From: Varroa destructor
Lineage: Eukaryota; Arthropoda; Arachnida; Mesostigmata; Varroidae
DNA: 64,000 nucleotides
NCBI RefSeq assembly: GCF_002443255.2
Contig: NW_019211456.1
Span: 21,011,061-21,075,060 of the forward strand
Reading direction: 5' to 3'
The notes beneath the pieces were generated by a model. That model was not told the origin of the DNA and searched no databases. It saw only the letters and a program-made list of their open reading frames with translations. This document shows, piece by piece, positions 41,280 through 52,603 of the stretch (positions within the stretch are counted from its first letter, which is position 1; every line of letters begins with the position of its first letter). Position numbers and translations under genes: made by a program.

Positions 41280-43462
41280 TTAGCAGAGCTCCTCCTCCGT
41301 TCCAGGGTTATGACTAGTGAAGTTGCTATCATGGGCCATAACCGCACCTGTATAGTACACCGTATGACGCTTCGCTGTTGCTGTTGGTCGTTGTGCTAAT
41401 GCGAACGGCGTCGATTGAGGTGGCGGTAAAAGCGTGGCGGATCGAGCCTGCAGTGGAAGTGTAGTTAAAGGCACATAGGGAACCACTGCAGTACATGTGG
41501 TCTCTGCAGGTGCTCCGGACGGATTGACTGCTGTGAATGGCTGAACAGGTCGAGGTAACGGTGGCAGAGTGGGAAAACCCGAGATATTAATAGGCGAAAT
41601 GCTTGAAGCGCGAAGCGCCTCAAAATTAGGCACCATAAACTTGTTCTTTTGCGCCCTTCTGCGAAGATACATAAGGGCTCGCCTTCGCTGTTTCAGCTCG
41701 AGCGCCGCCCTATCCATCCGTTTAATAAGCGAGCCCGTATATTCGATAAGGACATCAATATCGAATCGACTTGTTACCAAATTGTCGTTAGGCTTCCAAT
41801 GCTCAATTGCTCTTATGTAGAATAGGCGTTCTGCACAGTATGTGCGGTAGCCGCTGCAGTTCCTTCGGTGCACTGGTCGATCGCGCACAAAGTACTAATT
41901 TGAAAAGAATGCTTTTGTAGAGATTACGGCATTATTCATTTTATATCAATAGAGATCGTGTTTAGTCAGCTTGTGTCGAACACACAATATGTGTGTACGT
42001 GAGATAAAATAGCATGGCTAACACGTGTTCAAAAAGGAAGTTATGTGTTGTAAGTTCTCTTTTCACTAAACGTTCCCTGCGATAATGGAGGCAATGTCGA
42101 CAGTAATACGTTTGACAACTGAACTATGTGAGTATTACGAATTCTTGGGCATACTCATAGACGTAGTGACTTTACCTTATTTTCGCAGAACATACAGGTT
42201 TCCTGCGAATTGCCACACATGACCGTGTGCACCTTCATCAATTCGGGTATGAATAGTCGTGTGCATGCTGGACAAGCTAATGGAGGGCATATACATTCAC
42301 TGTAAACGAGTGGAAGAGAAATAAAAGATTAGTTTGCCACCTTTTCATGGGTGCATAGTATTTTTAATACGTCATTGATATTTCGATTCGAAAGCGCAAA
42401 GTTAACACAAGTGATCTTATCGCTTTGAGAAATTTTGCTTTAGGTTTTGAAGGTTAGCATCCGACACGTGTCAGTCTTTTTTTGCCCATGTTTTGCGACT
42501 ATGTAGTAACATCTAAATAACACTTGGTCTGGGCCTAATTGTAGAAAGGACGCGAAGTAGATTAGTGCGAAATGCTCTTTCATTCTAATTCTAACGACTG
42601 CAGTTATTACTAAAAGCAACTCGTAGGGGTTAGAACCCGATTATCCTTTTTAATAAATAAAGATAGAGCCAACGAGGATGTCGAAAGCTTATTGTCCAAG
42701 AAATACCGCACAATTTTCAGAAGATCTGTGTAGTATCGTAATAGAGAGCAGTGTTTTTTTTTAGGGAACTGAAGCCGATGCGTGCGGAGTTATAAGTGTG
42801 ATAGACATTATCCTGTTGTAGTACCTTTACGGGGAACATATGCAGTGGGCAAGTACTGCATACTTTCTTAGGACATTATAATATAGATAGACAGAGCTAA
42901 TTAAAATTGCTTTCGTTAACTGTCGTCGCTCGTTGACATTCGTGAAAAAGCGAACTGCAAATGAAGCCCTGTACTGCTAGACATTTTTATGAACCATAAA
43001 CGATGTAAGCTTCATATGCTTCTATAGTCACTGAGTGTCGTCAAACAAAAAAATGTTTAGTCTTGAAGAAGAAATACATGTGGGATGGGTACAGCCGACA
43101 CGCAAATGTTTGTCCTACAACGTACAAGGAAAGCTTGGGCGTTATCAAAGTCGAGATTCAGTTGTATAAACGAGATGACGATCGATAGAAATCCTCGACC
43201 TGCTGGGTTCCTCTTGACTGCGCGAAGATCAACCGCACATACTCCGTATGTGGTACACAAAAACCCTCATATGATCTTATCATTAACAAATCATTTATTT
43301 TTTTTGACTCAGGCTCCGCTGAAAATACTAGTCATGTCGCCTACATACGGCGAAACGCCGCTCACATATACAGGTATGATAAAGGCACGTTCTATCATGG
43401 CGTTCCTCATACCTGATTTCTTTTTGACAGTTCTCACACTCAATTTTGTCAGTCCCATCCAT
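41280..43462 (-). CDS. TRAF-type zinc-finger protein (TRAFD1-like), three exons
   Basis: Exons 43462-43329, 42299-42176 and 41894-41280 on the minus strand encode 290 residues. The start ATG has a strong context (GCCAAAATGG) and an in-frame stop upstream. Junction phases are 2 and 0. The donors are GTATTT (weaker) and GTAAAG; the acceptors are CGTTTACAG and TTCAAATTAG. Four fingers follow in order: C9-C12-H22-C26, C31-C33-H43-C47, C54-C57-H69-C73 and C80-C83-H95-C99, each ending H-x3-C. Finger 2 is completed only across junction 1 and finger 4 only across junction 2, which strongly supports the splicing. The order and spacing resemble the N-terminal finger cluster of TRAFD1 (FLN29), a vertebrate regulator of innate immune signalling. 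After the fingers come a basic helical stretch (about 137-172) and a Pro/Ala/Thr-rich region to the C-terminal EEELC. The first intron is 1,029 bases and the second 281. The nearest AATAAA lies at 40959-40954. The immune role is inferred; another TRAF-zinc-finger family is possible. Confidence 0.82.
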
Positions 43463-44129
43463 TTTGGCATCACGTCGTTGTTTTTCAGTTCATAACAGAT
43501 TCACACGCTCGAAAATGATCTCGTTATTTCCGTTCAGTAAACGGTAGCTCAATTCCATTTATCCAAATGAAAAAATGAAAATGCGCACTTGGCTTATTCC
43601 GAGCCTCTTGCTTCACGACTTACGCATTATAAAGGCCTCTGGACACTATTACCGCTATAGAGGTTGTTAACTGCGCGTTGTAGGCTCTGCAGTGGCGCCA
43701 CATTTGCATCTATGCGTACGTTGGGCGTTGTAGCTATGTCGTCGGCGTTCCTCTTCTGCGGAAAATACTTCCCTCTTCTTCGGCGGTGTTCCACCGATCT
43801 GGTAGCATACTTAGGTAGTGGCAATCATTTTGTGTTAGTCGTTCACCACATTAACTTATAAATACCATAATTTTTTCAAGTTAAGTGCCCAAACACAAGG
43901 TCGATTTCTTTTATCTTGTATTTCATCTTAGCAGTCGTTTACGGTGTGACAAAGGGATCCCCCCAGACAAACTTTATTCGTTCTGTTATTCAGGATAACA
44001 TATCGTTTCAATACATACATGCGTGTGTATATATCGTTTTGGAATCTATGTAGAACTGAAGCGTGCCTCGCTCGGCTGTGGCTCTGTGTACTGTGTTAGG
44101 CTATTACAGGCGAGCCCGGCAAATTTTGA

Positions 44130-44762
44130 AATTATGATTTTCAGCCTCCTAGCAAATGGAATCTAACTGTTCTTCTAGCAACCAGTGAATGAAAACCGGT
44201 TGAGTTTGCTGAAGGAAAAATCTTATAGCGTCGAAAATCGATGCTCAATAGTCAAGCTCTTGTTCCTCCAAAGCCACAGCGCCGCGGGAATCAATCGAAG
44301 ATAGGCGAAGACATTAGGCAAGGAGGCCTTAAGCGAAAGCACAGCACGTGAATAGTGCAAACGCTTCAAGAACCGAGAGTGGACTGTTGAAAACCAACGA
44401 GAAAGTGAGCAAATATCGGAGGACACATTGCCACAATCGTCAGGGAAGCTTTTGGCGATAGCAGACCTACAGTCTAAGGGCTTCGTCGGCGAAGACTAGT
44501 GTTTCATAAGTCATGTGTTCCAGCTGCCTGGAATATGCGGTCGCTATATGTGAGGCATAGTTCAATTTCTATTGTCAGCCAGAGGGGGACCAGGTGAAGG
44601 AATGGGGGCGCCCTGGAGAGAAATACAATTGGGCGCCAATGTCAAGTGGGTTTGTAGGTAAAATGATGGTAGTACTTTCAATGCACATTAGGGCCATCTG
44701 CTACTTGACAAAAATGCAACAATCAATGCAGCCGGCTGTCTCGAGTTTCTTAGGATACTGAT
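44130..44762 (+). mobile_element. Degenerate mariner-like transposon remnant (copy B)
   Basis: This second diverged mariner relic is on the plus strand. The helix-turn-helix block reads KTLGKEALSESTARE, a stop, then CKRFKNREWTVEN (about 44,310-44,400), close to the family consensus. A longer open run (44,562-44,762) begins FNFYCQPEGDQVKEWGRPGE, matching the mariner stretch around the first catalytic Asp (Y-D-P-E-x-K...W), and continues to VVLSMHIRAICY, matching the DIRG block. The element is interrupted by stops and ends before the second and third catalytic residues, so it is truncated. The N-terminal DNA (from about 44,188) and copy A (from about 39,300) share recognisable words, such as GTGA(A/G)TGAAAACCGG. 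Confidence 0.7.
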
Positions 44763-44854
44763 CTAAATCGGTGTGACTATGGGGCTTTTTCTGTGGAGGA
44801 AAAAAGGGCAACTACTTAGCGTACTTACTCCACTTCTCGATTTACTTAGAAAAG

Positions 44855-44886
<32 letters not shown>
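44855..44886. repeat. (TA)n microsatellite
   Basis: Sixteen TA units lie about 90 bases after the end of mariner copy B. Confidence 0.95.
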
Positions 44887-44891
<5 letters not shown>

Positions 44892-45235
44892 CAAGTGGGA
44901 AGTATAATGATAGTATGAGCTAGGTAAGTATATAGTATAGAAAAGTACATAGGAAAGAACACGCTTAAAGTCGTCATTTCTAGTTATTTGCCTGTTACTC
45001 CAGCGTAATTTCAGGGCTAGTTCACCACCCATCATGGCGACAGTGGTGTACCTCGTGCCCTACAAGTATAAAAAACAACACCGTCAGAGAATCGTGTAAT
45101 TTGCAAGTGAAGACTTAATTCCACGATATAATACGTTAGCTATGAACCACAGCAGAATTAGAGTTTCTGGCTAATTTATGGATGTGTTGTGTGTTACGTT
45201 GTAAATTATTTATATTATTGCAGATAGATAAGAAT

Positions 45236-45277
45236 TTCCAGTAATATGAGTTTGCTGAAAAACTCATATTACTGGAA
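45236..45277. repeat. Perfect 18-base inverted repeat with 6-base loop
   Basis: Arms 45236-45253 and 45260-45277 (TTCCAGTAATATGAGTTT and its exact complement) flank the loop GCTGAA. The arms are perfect, so the structure is either young or conserved. It lies between mariner copy B and the two-helix membrane ORF. Confidence 0.8.
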
Positions 45278-45889
45278 TTATAAAAATGCTTGATAGACTG
45301 CTTCAGAAGCAGTGAACTCTAAAAGAACGCTCAGAATCTTCATAACACACTTAATGCTACTACTCAGTTGCGCTGAGGACGCTGATTTGGAAATCTATCC
45401 TTATCGTCACTATGAGACTTGATTGTGTTTTATATCTTTCATATACACATCGATCTGTTGTGGCCTTATGCTATGGTTTACAGATAGTATGTTTTTATTT
45501 TATCCAAGTTAGCCACACATACAGCGGCTGTACTCAATATAAGAAAATTTCAAGTTGCCTTTAGTACACTAGACAGATTTACAAATAGCTTTTACTTCGT
45601 TCGTCATTATTTCTTTTAAATTAAGTTACTCTATTATAAGTTAACTTGGCGATTTGTTCTTCAGATATTTTATAGTTAAAAAAAAATCCTATCCTATTCT
45701 GCTAGTTTTAAGTACAATACTGCGAGACCGTAAACAGCTATTTTCGGCTTTGGTACAAGCTGCGCTAGATATTGCAGGAGTGACTATATTGAATATTTTG
45801 CATTCATCGCGACAAAGTAACTTATTGTTAACTGTATAGATGCTAGCTAATAACTTATTCGTTTGTTATCATTACAACAATGTTTTGTT

Positions 45890-46321
45890 TCATGGAGCAG
45901 ACATAGTGCGCGTAACTGGCCTATAAGCATGATCACGGAAGTTCCATGCAACCATATTGGGTAGAGACACCGACCGTCCCCCATATACGGCTTCCATACG
46001 AATGTACGTCGAACTGCATACACTACAGCTAGCTGAAGGTACTCCTGGTGATGTTTTGTTGACGTGGCCACGCGTCTGTCGACGTGCTATCGATGTGAGC
46101 AGACGACACCAGTGTCTGCGTAAGGAACAGCATGCCATAGTGGCTAGAATAGTAACCGTGACAATGGTAAGAACAAAGTAGCCCCGATGTGTGACCAGGC
46201 CGAGGAAGGTTCCCATCACGCTGACCGCACCTCCGAAACCGATGCATAGTAGATTGCTAATCGTTCGACTGGGAGAGCCTCGCGACGAGACCGTGCGCCG
46301 ACCTCCACCTACAGCAAACAT
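45890..46321 (-). CDS. Candidate membrane protein with two predicted helices
   Basis: An open frame of 143 codons on the minus strand starts at ATG and ends in TGA. After a basic Ser/Arg-rich N-terminus, residues about 22-44 and 49-68 are strongly hydrophobic and separated by a short THRG turn. This predicts a membrane hairpin. A basic segment (RRHWCRLL) follows, then a Ser/Cys-rich tail. I do not recognise the family. An alternative reading is that the first residues are intronic and a coding exon begins after TTTGCTGTAG, inside the first codons, which would imply an unseen upstream exon. The next AATAAA downstream is several hundred bases away. Open frames of this length are expected a few times by chance in a window this size, so the case rests on the organised hydrophobic pattern alone. 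It lies upstream of the zinc-finger gene and of mariner copy B, on the same strand as the former. Confidence 0.35.
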   Translation of the reverse strand: MFAVGGGRRTVSSRGSPSRTISNLLCIGFGGAVSVMGTFLGLVTHRGYFVLTIVTVTILATMACCSLRRHWCRLLTSIARRQTRGHVNKTSPGVPSASCSVCSSTYIRMEAVYGGRSVSLPNMVAWNFRDHAYRPVTRTMSAP

Positions 46322-49300
46322 GTTTTTTTTTCTTTTAGTGTGCAGATGGCAAGCGGTATCACGGACTTAGCTTCGCTTTTATTTTATGACCAAGCTGCTG
46401 TTGCTACATAATGTAGTGGGCTGACATCATCGAACATAAGAATAATGACGTAGGGAATCTTGGAGCAATCGTAATCGTGCAATAGTTTATCTGTGGTAGA
46501 CTCTCGTCTAGCTTGCTTTGCTGTTGGATATAACAGCATGCTTTAACCAGTACTAAAGTTGCCATGAATCTCCGTTTAGATGAATGTTTTTTGGTCTAAT
46601 ATTGGGGGTTTGATGTCGCTGGCGAGATGGCGATCGGTGATCCTAATAACATCAGTTATTGGACTGCTATACCGCCTCTTGATGTTCCAGCTGAAACAAA
46701 GTTTAAATCGGAACTTTTTATGTTATTGCATTTATGCGAACCGACGCGTGACCTACAACAACACCAAAAAACCTGTCATAGTTGGACCTCAGGAATTAAT
46801 GACTGCGTAAGGCGTAAGGCAATGACTTAATTGCCTCCAAAGATAGACTGGCTAAGACGCTTATCCTTTTACCGAAAGATATCTGTCTCTACTTTCACAC
46901 AAACGTACCGATGTTTTTAGTGCTTAAAGTGCGGTGACGTTAAACAGCTTGATCTATAGTACTCTCAGCAAACCGTGAGGGTCCTTGAAATTCACAAACA
47001 ACCTGACAAATAAACACAGAAAACGGTTTTAGATTCCGGTTAAACGCCGTAATTTTTAGGAAGGAATTCTATTTAGAGAGTATCGCCTGGTGACCCTGCT
47101 GACGCGGTTGATCCATACGTAACTACTGTAAAAACTTTCCGTACCATACTCGATAAGGAGCTATATAAATAGTTTTTGTTGGTACTTAAAATCTCTTAAT
47201 GCCAACATCAGGAGGTTGATCCTTGATAGTAGGCCGAAGAATCTTCCAACATATTTAATTATGACATATCTAGGATGTTTCATTGAACGTTGAGATGATA
47301 GAATAGCTAATACAAGCTTTTAGTTATGAACTGGATTCCGTTAGCGTTCGAATGCACGAGTATATATACTTTGGTACCAGACAGAGAAAAGCACGTCAAC
47401 GACGGTTTTTATGCAAGTGAATAAAAGCTACTTAGGAATAAGTACACCACAAAATGCCTAGTATTGTTTATCAAGTAATTATTATACGGCCTTATAGTTG
47501 GCTGTCTATTGGCAAAATTCACGTGTTTTACTGAAAGAGTTAGTCGAGCATTTTGAGCCTGTCTTGGTGCCGTTAGTAAGGCGCACGAAAATCACAATTC
47601 ATTGTCACCTTTGCATATTAAAATTACTTAAGGCCCTACCTTCAATAAAGAACACTCCATTGCAAAACCATGCATGAGATTTTCTTACCTGTATATCATA
47701 GGAAGGTGCATTGTTTTAGTTTGTCTTTGTTTATATAACGCTCGCACAATCGGTGCACGTGTATAAACTCGATATATGAGAAAAGCAACTTTTGTCTACC
47801 GGTTCAAAAATATATTGACGTAAAGTTATCGCAATAGAAGAGGCGCGTAAATGATTTGACAGGATCCACGATAATAAATTAGTAATTTCCTCAGCTAACT
47901 ATAGTGATCCAGCCAGTGAGCTAAAAAACAGGATCAACTTGGCTGCCTCCGCTGATCAATGCCAGTATCCACGTTGCAACAATTCATTGACCGATGAAGC
48001 TGCCAGTGACATCAACAATTCTTGGTTCACGCCGCTTAATCACGGTACATAGATCCGATATGGACGATCGGACAAGAACGATTAGAATGAGCATCTTCGT
48101 TTGCGTTAGCCTATTTAGGCAATACGATCTTTGCTTCCCTATGGTCAGCTGCCTTCTGTTGGCAGAGATGCACATATCAGTTGGGGTCAATACAACAAGA
48201 ATGATTAGGCCAGTCATTCTTCGATCGTTTTATTATAGCGAGTTAACTCTTTGCACCGCCAGCAAAGAGGTCCAGCAGCTGATAAGCAGCATCGCAAGCA
48301 AATCGACTAACGGAAAACCTTTGGTCCGAGCGCGTAGGCTCGTTTATATTGTACTAATACATCAAGCTAAAAATCGGTGAGGCAGCTTGAATCCTTGAAA
48401 AGGATTATTCATTCGTAGTTAATCATTTAGTATCCTTTTATTGAATTTTATAGTTAGAAATATGAGCGATAACACATGAACCTCATTTGCGTTTCCAAAA
48501 AGCACCGTTTCGAGCAGTCACTGTGTTTACTTCGCTTGCTATCCACTGAATGATCAAATCAGTAATGGATTTGTTTTTTCCTCTCCGACATAGTAAGAAA
48601 ATCACTTAAGCTTGCGCACCCGTTCGCGCCGGGCCACAGAAGCTATTTCAAACAGCCTATTTTCACCGAGGCCAATAGCTGCGGTCCTGCGAGACTCCTT
48701 TAGCAAACCAGCATACTCACGTCCCAGCTTCCAGAAAACAGACGTTGAGAACAGCACCCACTACGAGGTTACTCGACTATAGTCGTACGTGCCAAAAAAA
48801 ACTACATACATCTTTGCTTTGGTATAAGATAATCAGATTTTCACACCAACTATCAGACAGCAGAAAATACGACCTCTCCGAGATAGCGGATGCCAGTGGA
48901 TTCTCTCTCAGCTTTCGATCAGTAAGTAAGTAAGGGACACGTCGGAAATGCTAAACGCATTTGATATGTCCCGTGAAAGGGATGCCAATTGAGTACCATA
49001 TCTTCTAAAAGCCTATCCGATACACATATTTTTATCAGAAGCTACCCTTTCCAAGCATACACTACCTTTTATCTAGGTACCAATTGCCATTTGATATTAG
49101 ATATGAAAAAAAATGATTCATACGATAGATATGAAGAACCATTTTTGCCCTAAACTACTGTTTCACTAGCGTACGTTTTGAATAACTTTTTCCATTATTT
49201 GCGTAGATATTGGAAAGATATCAGTCTTAGCCATACACATGACAGCAAAGAGAATTTAAAAATAACTAACGAAATTTATCAAAGCATAATATCCTGAGAA

Positions 49301-52222
49301 AAAGTCCACTTTGTCAATCGTGTATTCTTGCGTTTTGCCGCGACCACCACCTAGACATTCAACGAACTGGTAGATTGCACGAGCCATACAATACACTGAC
49401 TTTAACGCACGCACTAGGGTGGCTGAGTAAGTGGAGATGCTGGCGTGTGGCCATCCGACTGCGACTGCTCATGGGTACTCCTGAGAGGACGAACTTGCAT
49501 GTCTCGTCCCGCACGGTGAAGCAGTTATAGTGTGCACCGGTCTGAGTGGCTCCACCGCGTTCAGGAGCGCACGTTGCACGTAACAATTCTCGGCCGGAAA
49601 CGTGGCTCTTCACCGAATGATATGGTCCAGGTTAGAAAAAGAAAAACAGTTTTTGCTGAAGGTGGCGGTGGTAGACGACGCAGAAGGAAAAAGCAAGGGA
49701 AAAGCAATCTATACTTCAAAGGAACCCTCTGAAGGCCGGCCTCCTCCACCGCGCTGGCCTATATTAGTGCTACGAGCAGCGTCGCTTGGCTTCGCGCGAC
49801 GTTTACGATAACGACCAACTCAGGCTAGTTTTGACGCGGACTCTCTCGCTGGCAGCAGTACCGTTCGAGTGAATACCAGGAACAGCCCCGGAAAAACATT
49901 GGTTATCTGCTCGCTTCGTAGATCCAGGCAAATATCGGCGAACACGCGTACACAAGGTAGCTACACATCGATCAACCCACCGGGCCTAGAAGAATCTGGC
50001 TTACTTGTTCATAGACATAGCGGGGACGATTGGCTTGGTAAGCTCCAAAAAACACATGACTTCTAAAAGTCCAGTGTTGTACAGGATGGCGATCGCTGAG
50101 CGATACGATACAGTTACTGAGCATAGCCATCCAAGTTGCTGATCTGGAACAATCGAAGGCAAGTAAAAATAAGGAGTGGATTTTAGTTATGATTCGCGAC
50201 AAGTAACTAAATAGGCAAGCAAGTAAGCAAGTTAAGTTGGCCACAAGAAATCAGCGCTGTTTATCGTTTTCGTCGTCGGAGGAAAATATACGGAAAAAAA
50301 TTTGCATGCCAGTGTATATTTTCATGCTAGAACATGCTCGACGACAATTCAACAGCCTATTCAAATACCAGGCAGGTACATGTTGGAACGAAAGGTAGTC
50401 AATGAAAAAGTAATGGGAAGAAGCGAGCCCCTGCGAAAGAGGAGTTGGGAAATCCAATAAAAAACCGAAACAGTGCTAACGCGCGTTGCTCCCCATAGAA
50501 GGATAACCGTAACGGGGAAAGGGAGTAAATATAGGGTGAGGTCGACGGTAATCACAAAGGAGGTCAAAAAACAAACCCCGTGCAGGCGGAGAATGTGTTC
50601 TGCCGAAGCAACGGTAGACGTTGGTATAGGAGCACCAAATGCAGAAACTGCCGGCACCTGTTTTACTAGAAACAGAGCCAGTCGAGAAAGGGTGCATGCC
50701 TAGCGCTCGTCTAAGAGTAGCTTCTTTCATCCATTCGTTGTCAGTGGAGTGGCTGCAAAGACGAGCCTGTGAACTTACGCAAATCTATGCCTTTTATCTT
50801 GCCATCGAATGGAAGGCATCGCCAGAAGGCATAGGCTGAATGCCGACCCCATTGGGAGCAGAAGAAAGTACAACCGAATGGCCACTATCCCAGCCACAAA
50901 ATTCCCTGCATACATTCGAACGACTTGTATTTGCCATTTTTAGTTCATACCATACTTTGTAAAGCAGAAGGAAACTGAAACAACAGCAGGAGCTAGGGGC
51001 CGAAAAAAGATAGGAATACTATAATCGAATACTACAAGCGTAACACCATTAAAAACACTGGGAATATATTCGAGCACGTTCTTGCTCAGGAGATGTGCAG
51101 AGAAAAGACATGTGACAATATTCACACTGCCTCCAAAGGATTTTCCGCAAACACGAGTAAACAGTTGTCTGTCTTTCAATTAGATGGTGTCTGTTTACCC
51201 TAGTATGCAATGAAGGAGATCTTTGTATTTTGAATATAACGTAGAAGATGCATTGTTCAAGAAGAAATCTTTGTATTTTCATTTCGCGTCTTGACAATGA
51301 CTCACTGTTGAGAGGTGCAAGTAGTCCAGTACATCGTTCTCCATAGTTAGCAGTACACCAAATCAAACCTTTCTCAATTCAAGTATAACATCCGCTTTAA
51401 TAAAGATAACTGCAATGATTATTTAAAGTGCAGAGCACTCTGAACTTGGAAGTTCGTAACTTTTGTGCGAAGTCGAGCGAACACGACCAAGGATTCGCGT
51501 AGTAATGTCGAAAAGACCGGAAAACCATGACACGTTCCAAGTGCAGGAATAAAGTTGACCTTACTAGTCTTTGCACGGAACATTTTAATCAATCGAATTA
51601 GATTTCTAACACATAGTCTGACCCTTTGAAGAGAGTCACACGAAACACAGTCATAACAGAAATTTTAGAAGGGTATTTGACAGCTGCACATGCAACGTGT
51701 GTGATACCGGTAATTAGTTCCGTCATCACATTTTCATATACCCACTCGTTTCTTGGACTCATTGTCAGTATGAAAAAAAAACCTGCGTATATTTACTTCA
51801 CGGTGTCAGTGGCGATGCAAAACTATGACAACAATCAACTGCATTTTTTGCATGTACTTTTATAATCGCATCAGCCACAAGGCGTCCATATGGCTACATT
51901 AGCTCACAAACACTTCACTATATGACCGCGCTTCACGAATGCGTGGCGGATTGACCAATTGAAGTACACCGGTAACTATAAAAGCACAACTAGCCACGTT
52001 ACATGTACATATCCTCCCCCGGAACACAATGCACGTTTATCCAGCGTTGCACATGAGTCCGGTTCTTGCACCAGTAAATCCATCCTCACAAGGCCTGTTT
52101 TGTTTTAGAGACGAAGTGGTGGCCTCGAAGGCGCTCTTACCCAGGCTGAAATGCACACCGAGAACGAGTGACGTTTGATAGTCTAACAGCCGAACTGAGG
52201 CTGCGTTTAGCCGAGCAGGAAC

Positions 52223-52603
52223 TTGCAAACTTTGACACCACGCTTGCCTTGCCGTCCAGTGGTGCTGCACGCAGAAAGACATTTGCAATTCGTTAGCTTG
52301 GCAAGTTGTGAAAACGCCAGGCTGGTTTTCTTGGCGCGGGTGGCGGCAGGCGCTGTAGAGAAGTACCTAGGACCCGCAGCGAGGCTGCCACTAGGGGTCT
52401 CTTTTGCTTTGACTACACAGCTCTACTCCGACATCTATACCCGTTTACGCCGACACTGGCCTACAATGACTGTATGCTTGGCGGAGGCGCACGTCTTTAC
52501 TGATCTTGACTACTTAAACCATTATCCGTACAGCCAGTGGATGTATCACACACGAGTCAAGACACTCTCTCTCCGCCTTTCCTTCTCACAGGTCCTCATA
52601 TGA
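52223..52603 (+). CDS. Doubtful plus-strand coding stretch ending near a strong acceptor
   Basis: A 126-codon plus frame lies in a locally GC-richer segment. Its second half, after TTGACTACACAG at about 52,420, reads like protein (LYSDIYTRLRRHWPTM). At 52,564-52,592 is one of the best pyrimidine-tract acceptors in the window (CTCTCTCCGCCTTTCCTTCTCACAG). Beyond it a short frame reads SSYEGRRTFIAWTIERVVY before a stop. No donor joins them convincingly and no family is recognised. Confidence 0.22.
   Translation: MQTLTPRLPCRPVVLHAERHLQFVSLASCENARLVFLARVAAGAVEKYLGPAARLPLGVSFALTTQLYSDIYTRLRRHWPTMTVCLAEAHVFTDLDYLNHYPYSQWMYHTRVKTLSLRLSFSQVLI

Larger units (their letters stand above)
43463..45889. 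other. Intergenic, upstream of the zinc-finger gene
   Basis: It holds the presumed promoter side of the TRAF-type gene, mariner copy B, a TA repeat and the 18-base hairpin. No TATA box is convincing. Confidence 0.5.

Noticed and set aside
43085..43495. 136-codon plus frame
   Set aside because: It overlaps the first exon of the minus-strand zinc-finger gene and has no motif; it is an antisense shadow.
47994..48380. 128-codon plus frame
   Set aside because: Overlapping minus frame is equally open; no family resemblance or splice signals.
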